64,000 nucleotides of DNA from Streptomyces anulatus (GCF_000721175.1 NZ_JOEZ01000014.1:1-64000), one strand, 5' to 3'; positions 26,190 through 34,754 are shown, counted from the stretch's first letter. Translations and numbers: made by a program. The notes: generated by a model not told the origin, from the sequence alone.

Positions 26190-28661
26190 CTACGCCCCGA
26201 AGCGCCGCCCCACCCAGCGCCAGGTGAACTCCAGCAGGGCGGCCGCCGCCACCGCGATGCCGACCGCCGTCCACGGCATCGGCGCGCCCACCAGCCTCAG
26301 CGCGAAGAAGTCCTGGAGCCACGGCACCACGAGCACGATCAGGAAACCGAGCCCCATCGCCGCCACCAGGCCGATGCGCCACCAGGTGTACGGGCGGGCG
26401 ATGATCGCCAGGACCCACATGGAGACCAGGAACAGCGTCAGCGTCGCCGCGCTCGTCTCGGCCTCCAGCGCGCCCTCGCCGCTGTAGTAGTGCCGCGCCA
26501 CCAGGTACGTCGCGAAGGTGGCCGCCGCCGCGATGGCGCCCGAGGGGATCGCGTACCGCATCACCCGGCGTACGAAGTGGGGCTGGGCCCGCTCCTTGTT
26601 GGGCGCGAGCGCCAGGAAGAACGCGGGGACGCCGATGGTCAGTGTCGACAGCAGGGTCAGATGCCTCGGCAGGAACGGGTACTCCACCTGGAAGCACACC
26701 ACCAGGATCGCCAGCAGCACCGAGTAGACCGTCTTGGTCAGGAAGAGCGTGGCGACCCGGGTGATGTTGCCGATCACCCGGCGGCCCTCGGCGACCACCG
26801 ACGGCAGCGTCGCGAAGCTGTTGTTCAGCAGCACGATCTGCGCCACCGCGCGCGTCGCCTCCGAGCCCGAGCCCATCGAGACGCCGATGTCCGCGTCCTT
26901 GAGGGCGAGGACGTCGTTCACGCCGTCGCCGGTCATCGCGACCGTGTGGCCGCGTGACTGGAGGGCGGCCACCATGTCCCGCTTCTGCTGCGGGGTGACC
27001 CGCCCGAAGACCGCGTTGCGCTCCATGGCCGTGGCCATCTCGTCCGGGTCGGCGGGCAGCCGGCGGGCGTCCAGCGTGTTCTCCGCGCCCGCGAGGCCCA
27101 GCTTTCCGGCGACCGCGCCGACCGAGACCGCGTTGTCGCCGGAGATGACCTTGGTGGCCACGTTCTGGTCGGCGAAGTAGGCGAGCGTGTCGCCCGCGTC
27201 AGGACGCAGCCGCTGCTCCAGGACCACCAGCGCGGTGGGGGCGGCTCCGGCGGCCGCGCCGGGCGCGTCCAGCTCACCCTGCGCACGGGCCAGCAGCAGC
27301 ACCCGCAGACCCTGTTCGTTGAGGTGCTCGATCTCGGTGAGAGTCGCGTCGTCCTCGGACAGCAGGACGTCGGGGGCCCCGAGCAGCCAGGCGGAGGCCG
27401 TCCCGTCGGCCTCCTCGAACGCCGCCCCGCTGTACTTGCGCGCCGACGAGAACGGCATCGCGTCGGTGACCGTCCAGGCGGCTGCCCCGTCACCCGCCGG
27501 ATACGCGTCGATGATGGCCTGGAGGCTGGCGTTGGGCCGGGGGTCCGAGGCGCCCAGCGTCCGCAGCACCTGCTGGACGTGCGCCTCGTCGCTCCCGTTC
27601 AGCGGCCGGACCTCCGTGACGTCCATGCCGCCCTCGGTGAGGGTGCCCGTCTTGTCCAGGCAGACCACGTCGACCCGGGCGAGGCCCTCGATGGCGGGCA
27701 GCTCCTGCACCAGGCACTGCTTGCGGCCCAGGCGCACGACGCCGATGGCGAAGGCGACGGAGGTCAGCAGGACCAGGCCCTCGGGGATCATCGGGACGAT
27801 GCCGCCCACGGTCCGGGCGACGGAGTCCTTGAAGTTGTTGTCCTTCACGACGAGCTGGCTGATGATCAGCCCGATCGCCGTCGGCACCATCATCCACGTG
27901 ACGTACTTCAGGATCGTGCTGATGCCGCTGCGCAGCTCCGAGTGGACGAGCGTGAAGCGCAACGCCTCCTCGGCGAGCTGCGCGGCGTACGCCTCGCGGC
28001 CCACCTTGGTCGTGGTGAACGCGCCGCCGCCCGCGACGACGAAGCTGCCGGACATCACCGGGTCGCCCGCCCGCTTGATCACCGGGTCGGCCTCCCCGGT
28101 GAGCAGCGACTCGTCGATCTCCAGGCTGTCGGCCTCGGCGACCGTGCCGTCCACGACCACCTTGTCCCCGGGGCCCAGTTCGACCAGGTCGCCGAGGACG
28201 ATCTCGGAGGTGGAGATCTCGGCGGCGACCCCGTCGCGCCGCACGGTCGGTTTGGCCTCGCCGATCACCGCGAGGCTGTCCAGGGTCTTCTTGGCCCGCC
28301 ACTCCTGGATGATGCCGATGCCGGTGTTGGCGACGATCACGAAGCCGAAGAGACTGTCCTGGATCGGCGCGACGACCAGCATGATCACCCAGAGCACGCC
28401 GATGATCAGGTTGAACCGGGTGAAGACGTTGGCCCGCACGATCTCGGTGACCGAGCGCGAGGACCGTACGGGTACGTCGTTGACCTCGCCGCGCGCGACC
28501 CGTTCGGCGACCTCGGCGGTGCTCAGGCCGTCCGGTCGGTGGGCCGGTGGCGGTGGCTCCATGGGGTGCACGGGATCGAGTTCCGCCCCCGCGTCGATCA
28601 TGGCCGGCCGGGAGGGTCCGGGGGTCTGCTCCCCGGAGGAATCGAGTGCCCGCTGCGTCAT
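26190..28661 (-). CDS. CtpE-like cation P-type ATPase
   Basis: 823 residues. All P-type signatures are present: LLTGEADP (actuator, near residue 196), PEGL in the fourth membrane helix near 300, CLDKTGTLTEGG (phosphorylated Asp, near 345) and GDGVNDVLALKDAD (hinge, near 588). Membrane helices lie near residues 80-120, 255-320 and 640-815. The sequence resembles mycobacterial CtpE, which has been linked to calcium uptake; there is no heavy-metal domain or CPC motif, so copper is unlikely. ATG 28661. The DUF2530 gene follows upstream in the same orientation, 138 nt away. Confidence 0.88.
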   Translation of the reverse strand: MTQRALDSSGEQTPGPSRPAMIDAGAELDPVHPMEPPPPAHRPDGLSTAEVAERVARGEVNDVPVRSSRSVTEIVRANVFTRFNLIIGVLWVIMLVVAPIQDSLFGFVIVANTGIGIIQEWRAKKTLDSLAVIGEAKPTVRRDGVAAEISTSEIVLGDLVELGPGDKVVVDGTVAEADSLEIDESLLTGEADPVIKRAGDPVMSGSFVVAGGGAFTTTKVGREAYAAQLAEEALRFTLVHSELRSGISTILKYVTWMMVPTAIGLIISQLVVKDNNFKDSVARTVGGIVPMIPEGLVLLTSVAFAIGVVRLGRKQCLVQELPAIEGLARVDVVCLDKTGTLTEGGMDVTEVRPLNGSDEAHVQQVLRTLGASDPRPNASLQAIIDAYPAGDGAAAWTVTDAMPFSSARKYSGAAFEEADGTASAWLLGAPDVLLSEDDATLTEIEHLNEQGLRVLLLARAQGELDAPGAAAGAAPTALVVLEQRLRPDAGDTLAYFADQNVATKVISGDNAVSVGAVAGKLGLAGAENTLDARRLPADPDEMATAMERNAVFGRVTPQQKRDMVAALQSRGHTVAMTGDGVNDVLALKDADIGVSMGSGSEATRAVAQIVLLNNSFATLPSVVAEGRRVIGNITRVATLFLTKTVYSVLLAILVVCFQVEYPFLPRHLTLLSTLTIGVPAFFLALAPNKERAQPHFVRRVMRYAIPSGAIAAAATFATYLVARHYYSGEGALEAETSAATLTLFLVSMWVLAIIARPYTWWRIGLVAAMGLGFLIVLVVPWLQDFFALRLVGAPMPWTAVGIAVAAAALLEFTWRWVGRRFGA

Positions 28662-28757
28662 GCGTCCGACGTTACGGGCGTGCGCGCCGAAGCAGCCACC
28701 GGAGGGTCGAAGATCCGACCAGGGGAGGACGAAGTCGGTCCTGTGGTCGTACGGAAA

Positions 28758-28810
28758 CGGGCCGGCGGCTCAGCGGCCGAAACGTTTCGGGCCGGCGGCT
28801 CAGCGGCCGA
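28758..28810. repeat. 23-bp direct repeat, 30 bp apart
   Basis: Two identical copies beginning CGGGCCGGCGGCTCAGCGG, at 28758-28780 and 28788-28810. The second copy covers the stop codon and last residues of the DUF2530 gene, so the first is probably a duplicated gene end. Confidence 0.8.
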
Positions 28811-29102
28811 GGGCGTCGTCCGCCGCCTCGGCCCCGACGGCGTCCTTGGCCTCGGCCCGGGCCGCGTGCCGCTTGAGGGCGGCGTCGCGCCCGCGGACGT
28901 ACCAGATCCCGATCAGGCCCAGTCCGGCGCCGGCCAGCGGCGTCCAGACCCACCAGGTGTGGCCGCGGTCGGCGAACCAGTCGTAGAAGGGGAGCTGGGC
29001 GAGGAAGAGGACGAGCCAGAGGATCGTGCCGCCGACGACGGTGGAGACGACGGGGCCCTCCAGGGGTTCCGGCGCCTCGTGCTTCGGTGTCCACTTCTCC
29101 AT
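28800..29102 (-). CDS. DUF2530 small membrane protein
   Basis: 100 residues with two membrane segments (about residues 20-40 and 52-70) separated by a DRGHTWWVW loop, and a charged, helical C-terminus. It matches the actinobacterial DUF2530 family of unknown function. ATG 29102. It diverges from the purine permease gene. Confidence 0.8.
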   Translation of the reverse strand: MEKWTPKHEAPEPLEGPVVSTVVGGTILWLVLFLAQLPFYDWFADRGHTWWVWTPLAGAGLGLIGIWYVRGRDAALKRHAARAEAKDAVGAEAADDALGR

Positions 29103-29258
29103 GGACTCAGTGTATGGGGCCCCGTGCGGGCTGTTCGATCGGCGGTGGCGGGCCGCTCGATCGGCGGGTGGCGGTCCGGTGGGGCAGGGGTCTACGCGCG
29201 GAGATAGCGATCTTCGCCTGATGTATTCATACTGAATCTGCTTTGGGATGGCTCGAAT

Positions 29259-29272
29259 TGTTCGTCTGAACA
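29259..29272. promoter_or_regulatory. TGTTC-N4-GAACA inverted repeat before purine permease
   Basis: TGTTC-GTCT-GAACA, a perfect 5-bp inverted repeat in an AT-rich part of the 240-nt divergent region, 72 nt before the permease start. Half-sites are in the opposite order from an actinobacterial LexA box (GAAC-N4-GTTC). The regulator is unknown. Confidence 0.35.
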
Positions 29273-29344
29273 TCCAATTTCGATCACCTTGGTCCCTCTG
29301 CTCCACCCCGCGCCTTACCTCCCTACGTACGACTGAGGTCACCC

Positions 29345-30799
29345 ATGCCCCCCTCGGCCACCGCTCCGGTCGACTCCCCGCCCCCCTCGGCTCCGCGGCC
29401 CCAGGGCAGCCTGGACCGGTTCTTCAGGATCTCCGAGCGGGGGTCGACCGTCGCCCGCGAGTTCCGTGGCGGGTTCGCCACGTTCTTCGCGATGGCGTAC
29501 ATCATCGTGCTCAACCCGATCATCCTGGGCAGCGCGAAGGACATGTACGGCAACCAGCTCGACAACGGGCAGCTCGTCACCGCCACCGTGCTGTCCGCCG
29601 CGTTCTCCACGCTGCTGATGGGCGTCATCGGCAATGTGCCGATCGCGCTCGCCGCCGGCCTCGGCGTCAACACCGTCGTCGCGCTCCAGCTCGCCCCCCG
29701 CATGAGCTGGCCGGACGCGATGGGCATGGTCGTCCTCGCGGGCATCGTGGTGATGCTGCTGGTCGCCACCGGGCTGCGGGAACGGGTGATGAACGCCGTG
29801 CCCAAGTCGCTCCGCAAGGGCATCGCGATCGGTATCGGCCTCTTCATCCTGCTGATCGGCCTCGTCGACTCGGGTTTCGTCTCGCGCATCCCGGACGCCG
29901 CCCACACCACCGTGCCGCTCCAGCTGGGCGGTGACGGCCACCTCACCGGCTGGCCGATCCTCGTCTTCGTCCTGGGCGCACTGCTCACGCTCGCGCTGAT
30001 CGTGCGCAAGGTGCCCGGCGCGATCCTGATCTCGATCGTCGCCATGACGGCCCTCGCCCTGGTCATCGACGCGGTGGCCGGTCTGCCCGACGGGGCGTGG
30101 GGTCTGACGGCGCCGTCGTGGCCGGGCAACCCGGTCTCCGCGCCGGACTTCGGTCTGCTCGGCGAGGTCAGCCTGTTCGGCGGGTTCGGGAAGGTCGGGC
30201 TGCTGACCGGCGTCCTCTTCGTCTTCACCGTGCTGCTGTCCTGCTTCTTCGACGCGATGGGCACCATTCTGGGCGTCGGCGACGAGGCGAAGCTGATGGA
30301 CCAGGACGGCAACTTCCCCGGCATCAACAAGGTGCTGTTCGTGGACGGCATCGCGGTCGCCGCGGGCGGTGCGAGCTCCTCCTCCGCCACCACGTGCTTC
30401 GTGGAGTCCACCGCGGGCGTCGGCGAGGGGGCCCGCACCGGACTGGCGAGCGTGGTGACCGGTCTGCTCTTCTCGGTGGCGCTGTTCCTCACGCCGCTGG
30501 CGACCATGGTCCCCTCGCAGGCGGCCACTCCCGCGCTGCTGGCGGTCGGCTTCCTGATCATCGCGGGCTCGGTGCGGGACATCGACTGGAGCGACTACAC
30601 GCTCGCGGTCCCGGCGTTCCTCGCGATGGTGATGATGCCGTTCACGTACTCGATCACCAACGGCATCGGCATCGGCTTCGTCGCCTTCTCCGTGCTGCGC
30701 CTGGCGGCCGGCCGCGGCCGTGAGGTGCCGGTGCCCATGTACGTCGTCTCGGCGGTGTTCGTCTTCTACTACGCGATGCCGGCGCTCGGTCTCACGTGA
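29345..30799 (+). CDS. AzgA-type purine permease (NCS2)
   Basis: 484 residues with about 12-14 membrane helices. The start FRISERGSTVAREFRGG and FFAMAYIIVLNP, the AAGLGVN segment near residue 103, FFDAMGTILGVGDEA near 305 and the SSSATTCFVES loop near 350 are characteristic of the AzgA/GhxP branch of NCS2 transporters, which take up adenine, guanine or hypoxanthine with protons. ATG 29345 has GAGG about 6 nt upstream. Confidence 0.9.
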   Translation: MPPSATAPVDSPPPSAPRPQGSLDRFFRISERGSTVAREFRGGFATFFAMAYIIVLNPIILGSAKDMYGNQLDNGQLVTATVLSAAFSTLLMGVIGNVPIALAAGLGVNTVVALQLAPRMSWPDAMGMVVLAGIVVMLLVATGLRERVMNAVPKSLRKGIAIGIGLFILLIGLVDSGFVSRIPDAAHTTVPLQLGGDGHLTGWPILVFVLGALLTLALIVRKVPGAILISIVAMTALALVIDAVAGLPDGAWGLTAPSWPGNPVSAPDFGLLGEVSLFGGFGKVGLLTGVLFVFTVLLSCFFDAMGTILGVGDEAKLMDQDGNFPGINKVLFVDGIAVAAGGASSSSATTCFVESTAGVGEGARTGLASVVTGLLFSVALFLTPLATMVPSQAATPALLAVGFLIIAGSVRDIDWSDYTLAVPAFLAMVMMPFTYSITNGIGIGFVAFSVLRLAAGRGREVPVPMYVVSAVFVFYYAMPALGLT

Positions 30800-31001
30800 T
30801 CGGTGGCGTCACGCTCCTCCTGGAGTCGCCGTAGAACTTCTCCGTCTCCTCGACGGCCGCCTTGAAGCGCTCGTCGAAGTCGTCGCGAACGAGCGTCCGG
30901 ACCACGTAGTCCTGGACGCTCATTCCGCGTTTCGCGGCGTGCTGCCGGAGCCGGTCGAGCAGCTCACCGTCTATCCGCAGGCTGAGCACTGTCGATCCCA
31001 T
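30792..31001 (-). CDS. ribbon-helix-helix (CopG-like) protein
   Basis: 69 residues. LSLRIDGELLDRLRQHAAKRGMS (in pieces) followed by VQDYVVRTLVRDDF is a ribbon-helix-helix DNA-binding fold of the CopG/ParD kind. The charged C-terminal tail could bind a toxin partner, but no toxin gene is adjacent, so it may be an orphan antitoxin-like regulator. ATG 31001. It is convergent with the permease (8-nt overlap with its end) and diverges from marR. Confidence 0.7.
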   Translation of the reverse strand: MGSTVLSLRIDGELLDRLRQHAAKRGMSVQDYVVRTLVRDDFDERFKAAVEETEKFYGDSRRSVTPPIT

Positions 31002-31088
31002 GTCCAGCAGGGTCGCCGCCCCGGAGCGCTCCGTGCGTCACTTTCCGCTTCCAACTCACTCGTTCGGGTGATCAGTTTCTCGCGCGTG

Positions 31089-31104
31089 TACCACCCGGGT
31101 GGTA
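31089..31104. promoter_or_regulatory. palindromic MarR operator
   Basis: TACCACCCGGGTGGTA, a perfect 16-bp palindrome overlapping the expected -35 position of the marR promoter (-10 TACGCT at 31124-31129). It is well placed for autorepression. Confidence 0.65.
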
Positions 31105-31123
31105 TTTAGTTTGGGTAATGAGT

Positions 31124-31129
31124 TACGCT
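31124..31129 (+). promoter_or_regulatory. -10 box of a leaderless marR transcript
   Basis: TACGCT followed by 7 nt and then ATG 31137. No Shine-Dalgarno is present. Confidence 0.6.
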
Positions 31130-31136
31130 AACAAAC

Positions 31137-31577
31137 ATGCCTGACCTGATCCACGACGGCGACAGTGCCGCCGCCGTGAGCTCCCTCCGCTCCGCCGTGA
31201 TGCTGCTGGGCCGACGTCTGAAGCACCAGCGTGTCGACGAGTCGCTGAGCCCCACCGAGATGTCGGTGCTCGGCACCCTTGCCCGTTGCGGCTCGGCCAC
31301 CCCCGGTGAGCTGGCCCGCAAGGAGCATGTGCAGCCCCCGTCGATGACCCGCATCATCGCGCTGCTGGAGGCGAAGGGGCTGGTCAGGCTGGAACCGCAC
31401 CCCGATGACCGTCGGCAGAAGAGGGTCAGCCAGACCGAGCGGGCCGAGGCCATGCTCGCGGAGAGCCGCACCAAGCGGAACGCCTGGCTGTCCCACCTCG
31501 CCGAGGGCCTGGACGAGGACGAGTGGGAGACGCTCCGGGCCGCCGCGCCCGTGTTGGAGAAGCTCGCCCACCTGTGA
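31137..31577 (+). CDS. MarR-family transcriptional regulator
   Basis: 146 residues. A winged helix-turn-helix occupies residues 35-100: LSPTEMSVLGTLARCG, TPGELARKEHVQPPSMTRIIALLEAKGLV, and the wing with HPDDRRQKRV (the DxR wing motif). The flanking helices dimerise. MarR proteins are ligand-responsive repressors, usually of an adjacent transporter. The MFS exporter gene follows after 136 nt, so the pair probably forms an inducible efflux operon under the palindrome at 31089. Confidence 0.92.
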   Translation: MPDLIHDGDSAAAVSSLRSAVMLLGRRLKHQRVDESLSPTEMSVLGTLARCGSATPGELARKEHVQPPSMTRIIALLEAKGLVRLEPHPDDRRQKRVSQTERAEAMLAESRTKRNAWLSHLAEGLDEDEWETLRAAAPVLEKLAHL

Positions 31578-31713
31578 CCCCACGGGCGCGTCGACGGTGA
31601 CCCGCCGCCGGACCGGAAGCACGTCATCCGGACCGGCCGGGATCACCGCCGGAGCGCCCGTCGTCACGTCCTCGTCGGACCGCACGCCGCAGACGCCGAG
31701 GAGGCGAACCCTT

Positions 31714-33048
31714 TTGAGTACGGGATCCGGAGCAGACTCCGCCCCCGCACCGACTTCCACCCACGAGAGCAAGACCGGCGGGACCTTCTCGTCGCTGAAG
31801 ATCCGTAACTACCGCCTGTTCGCCACGGGCGCCGTGATCTCCAACACCGGTACCTGGATGTCCCGCATCACGCAGGACTGGCTCGTGCTGAGCCTGACGG
31901 GTTCCGCCACCGCCGTGGGCATCACCACGGCCCTGCAGTTCCTTCCGATGCTGCTCTTCGGCCTGTACGGCGGCGTCATCGCCGACCGCCTCCCGAAGCG
32001 GCAGATCCTGCTCGTCAGCCAGGCCATGCTCGGCCTGTGCGGCATCGCGCTGGCCGCCCTGACCCTGGCCGGTGTCGTGGAGGTCTGGCACGTCTACCTC
32101 GTCGCCTTCCTCCTCGGCATGGTGACCGTCGTCGACAACCCGGCCCGCCAGTCGTTCGTCTCCGAGATGGTCGGCCCCGCGCAGCTCCGCAACGCGGTCA
32201 GCCTGAACTCGGCGAACTTCCAGTCCGCCCGGCTCATCGGACCGGCCGTCGCGGGCGTCCTGATCACCACGGTCGGCAGCGGCTGGGCGTTCCTGCTCAA
32301 CGGCCTGTCCTTCCTGGCCCCGCTCATCGGTCTGCTGATGATGCGCGGGGACGAGATGCACGCCTCGGTGACCGTGCCCCGCGCCAAGGGGCAGCTCCGC
32401 GAGGGCCTGCGTTACGTACGGGGGCGCCCCGAGCTGATCTGGCCGATCGTCCTGGTCGGCTTCGTCGGCACGTTCGGCTTCAACTTCCCGATCTGGCTGA
32501 CCGTCTACGCCGACGAGATCTTCGACGGCGGCGCGGGCATGTACTCGTTCTTCAACATCCTGATGGCGGCCGGTTCGCTGGCCGGCGCACTGCTCTCGGC
32601 CCGCCGCCGCTCCACCCGGCTGCGGATGCTGGTGGCGGCGGGCACGGCGTTCGGACTGCTGGAGATCGCCGCCTCGCTGTCCCCGTGGGTCTGGCTGTTC
32701 TCGATCCTGCTGGTCCCGATCGGCATGCTCGGCCTGACGACGAACATCACCGCGAACACGAGCGTCCAGATGGCCGCCGACCCGGAGATGCGGGGCCGGG
32801 TGATGAGCCTGTACATGATGGTCTTCGCCGGGGGTACGCCGGTGGGAGCCCCGATCGTCGGCTGGATCAGCGACACGTACGGCGCCCGCACCGGCTTCGC
32901 GGCCGGCGGCGCGATCTCGGTGGTCGCCGCCCTGGGCGTCGGCTTCGCCCTCGCCCGCGTCGGCGGCCTCCGCCTGAAGGTCGACCTCCGCCCGGGCCGC
33001 CCGCACGTCCGCTTCGTCCCGCGCGAGCGGCTGGCGACGGCGGCCTGA
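31714..33048 (+). CDS. MFS exporter (MarR-linked)
   Basis: 444 residues with 10-12 membrane helices. The motif LYGGVIADRLPKRQIL (motif A type) is near residue 90, and NPARQSFVSEMV near 145 is typical of the enterobactin-exporter-like MFS branch (EntS/MFS_3). A drug or metabolite export role is inferred from family and MarR context. The best start is TTG 31714, with GGAGG 9 nt upstream. Confidence 0.87.
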   Translation: MSTGSGADSAPAPTSTHESKTGGTFSSLKIRNYRLFATGAVISNTGTWMSRITQDWLVLSLTGSATAVGITTALQFLPMLLFGLYGGVIADRLPKRQILLVSQAMLGLCGIALAALTLAGVVEVWHVYLVAFLLGMVTVVDNPARQSFVSEMVGPAQLRNAVSLNSANFQSARLIGPAVAGVLITTVGSGWAFLLNGLSFLAPLIGLLMMRGDEMHASVTVPRAKGQLREGLRYVRGRPELIWPIVLVGFVGTFGFNFPIWLTVYADEIFDGGAGMYSFFNILMAAGSLAGALLSARRRSTRLRMLVAAGTAFGLLEIAASLSPWVWLFSILLVPIGMLGLTTNITANTSVQMAADPEMRGRVMSLYMMVFAGGTPVGAPIVGWISDTYGARTGFAAGGAISVVAALGVGFALARVGGLRLKVDLRPGRPHVRFVPRERLATAA

Positions 33049-33052
33049 CCCG

Positions 33053-33099
33053 CACGAAGAACGCCCTCCTCCCGGACCGGGAGGAGGGCGTTCTTCGTG
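33053..33099. terminator. long-stem bidirectional terminator
   Basis: Perfect 23-bp inverted repeat around a single A, between the convergent MFS and Uma2 genes. Confidence 0.9.
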
Positions 33100-33113
33100 T
33101 GCCCCGGGCGGGG

Positions 33114-33698
33114 TCAGTCGCGGGGGAAGGCGTCGGTCTTCAGGACCAGGTCCACGGAGGTCCCGGTCAGGTCGACGTCGATGCCGAAGTCGACGACGAG
33201 CTTCTTGTGGTAGCCGCCGTCCTTCGGCTCCGAGTGGAGGTAGCAGCGGCCGGTGTACGGGTCGACGATGAGATAGACGGGTACACCGGCCGCTGCGTAG
33301 GCGTCCTTCTTGGGCCCGTAGTCGGCTGCGGCCGTCCCCTTGGAAATGACCTCGCCCACGAACTCGACGTGCTCGGGCAGCCAGCGGCCACGGCTGTCCT
33401 TGCGAGCCTGGTCGAAGAGCTTCACCACGTCCGGGGCGAATCCGTTGCCCTCGCCGAAGTCGATGCGTACGTCCGAGAGCGCGCCCACGTCCATCCCGAA
33501 CCTGTCCTCCAGGGCACGCACGATCCGGCGGATGATCTTCCAGTGCGTGTCCCGCTGCGGCGACATGTGGACGGTCCCCTCGACGATCTCGATCTTGAAT
33601 CCCTCGGGGGTGGGCTCAAGCCACTCGAACATCTCGTCCAGAGTGAACTCATCGCTGGTGTCGGCCATGTCGATCCTGTCGGTGTCTACGACGGTCAT
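33114..33698 (-). CDS. Uma2-family (DUF820) endonuclease-like protein
   Basis: 194 residues with the PD-(D/E)xK-like fold of Uma2/DUF820. Features: FEWLEPTPEGFKIEIVEGTVHMSP near residues 24-47, FAPDVVKLFD near 93 (catalytic Asp), VEFVGEVISKGTAAADYGPKKDAYAAAGVPVYLIVDP (in pieces) near 110-148, with a Glu-x-Ile-Ser in place of the usual ExK. Streptomyces has many paralogs; natural function unclear. ATG 33698 with GGAGG 9-10 nt upstream. Confidence 0.87.
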   Translation of the reverse strand: MTVVDTDRIDMADTSDEFTLDEMFEWLEPTPEGFKIEIVEGTVHMSPQRDTHWKIIRRIVRALEDRFGMDVGALSDVRIDFGEGNGFAPDVVKLFDQARKDSRGRWLPEHVEFVGEVISKGTAAADYGPKKDAYAAAGVPVYLIVDPYTGRCYLHSEPKDGGYHKKLVVDFGIDVDLTGTSVDLVLKTDAFPRD

Positions 33699-33800
33699 CG
33701 TGCCGCTCCTCCCCGCTGCCGCACGGGCGTGCGGGCAGCCGCGTAGTCCAACGATAGGCCCGGCCTCCCGGACACGCCCGGACCTGCCAGACTCGTGCGC

Positions 33801-34397
33801 ATGAACAGCCGCGATCCCGGTCGTCCGCCCACCCAGCGCCTCTTCGCCGCCGTCCTCCCGCCGGCCGGGGCGGTAGCCGGACTCCGTACGGCTGTCGCAC
33901 CGCTCCACAGCCTGCCCGGCGCGCGGGACCTGCGCTGGACGGGCCCCGAGGGCTGGCACTACACGCTGGCGTTCTACGGCGAGGTGCCGGAGGACGTACG
34001 GCCGGAGCTGGAGGCGCGCCTGGAGCGGGCCGCGCACCGCACCGACCCCTTCGCGCTCCGGGTTCACGGCGCGGGGCACTTCGGCGGGCGGGCGCTGTGG
34101 GCCGGGGCGGCGGGCGGGCTCGACACGCTGCGGCTGCTCGCCGAGCGCGCCGACGCCGCCGCCCGGCGGGCCGGGCTGCCGATGGAGGAGCACCACCGCT
34201 TCACCGCGCACCTCACGCTGGCCCGGAGCCGGGGCGAGGCGGACCTGAGGCCGTTCGCCGCGGCGCTGGCGGGGTTCGAGGGGGAGCGCTGGGAGGCCGG
34301 GGAGCTGAGTCTCCAACGGAGCAACCCGCCGGTGTCCGGGGTGGCGGGGGAGCAGCCGCGCTACGAGACGGTGCGGGCCTGGCCGCTGGGACGGTGA
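33801..34397 (+). CDS. thpR: RNA 2',3'-cyclic phosphodiesterase (2H family)
   Basis: 198 residues. Two HxTx motifs define the 2H phosphoesterase superfamily: HYTL near residue 54 and HLTL near 136. QRLFAAVLPP near the N-terminus is typical of ThpR/LigT. The enzyme opens 2',3'-cyclic phosphates of RNA and was first named 2'-5' RNA ligase. ATG 33801 is 7 nt after CAGACT, so a leaderless transcript is likely. Confidence 0.88.
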   Translation: MNSRDPGRPPTQRLFAAVLPPAGAVAGLRTAVAPLHSLPGARDLRWTGPEGWHYTLAFYGEVPEDVRPELEARLERAAHRTDPFALRVHGAGHFGGRALWAGAAGGLDTLRLLAERADAAARRAGLPMEEHHRFTAHLTLARSRGEADLRPFAAALAGFEGERWEAGELSLQRSNPPVSGVAGEQPRYETVRAWPLGR

Positions 34398-34407
34398 GCG
34401 GAGCCGT

Positions 34408-34413
34408 TACGCT
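34408..34413 (+). promoter_or_regulatory. -10 box of a leaderless small-protein mRNA
   Basis: TACGCT followed by 6 nt and GTG 34420. Same hexamer as in the marR promoter. Confidence 0.5.
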
Positions 34414-34419
34414 CGAAGG

Positions 34420-34509
34420 GTGGACCCGAAGACCAGAAACCGCATCATGGCGGCCGTGCTCGTGCTGATGTTCGTCGTCGTCGCCGTGGGGGCCGCCCTC
34501 GGCGGCTGA
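34420..34509 (+). CDS. 29-residue single-pass membrane peptide
   Basis: GTG start, peptide VDPKTRNRIMAAVLVLM then FVVVAVGAALGG. A short basic N-terminus precedes one membrane helix, as in many conserved Streptomyces microproteins with a DPKTRNRIM start. Function unknown. The stop codon TGA is also the left 3-bp target duplication of the MITE that follows. Confidence 0.6.
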   Translation: MDPKTRNRIMAAVLVLMFVVVAVGAALGG

Positions 34510-34657
34510 GAGCCTGTCGGGCGGCCGCGCCTGGCACGCACGCTTCCGGCGTTGCCGAGATGTCCTGGTAGCTCCGCTACGAGGACCTCTCGGCGCCTTG
34601 GAATCGCACGCACCGGGCCGCGTCCGCTTTTTCGATCGAAGGCCACCCGACAGGCTC
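34510..34657. mobile_element. complete 148-bp MITE
   Basis: Terminal inverted repeats GAGCCTGTCGGGCGGCC (34510-34526) and GGCCACCCGACAGGCTC (34641-34657) match at 16 of 17 positions. TGA flanks both sides. The centre has a second hairpin (GCCGAGA..GGTAGC-tcc-GCTAC..TCTCGGC, 34552-34596). No coding capacity. It shares the GCCTGGCACGCACGCT core with the element at 16744. Mobilisation by an IS5-like transposase is plausible but none is in the window. Confidence 0.8.
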
Positions 34658-34754
34658 TGAGACCGGCGGGCCGCCGGTCGGCGAGACGTGTCGGCCGGCG
34701 GCCCCGGCGCGTCCCGGACTCATGCTTGCCTGGAGTGGACTCGAAGGAGTTGGC

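Noticed and set aside
29259..29272. LexA/SOS box
   Set aside because: Half-sites are in the wrong order (GTTC-N4-GAAC instead of GAAC-N4-GTTC).
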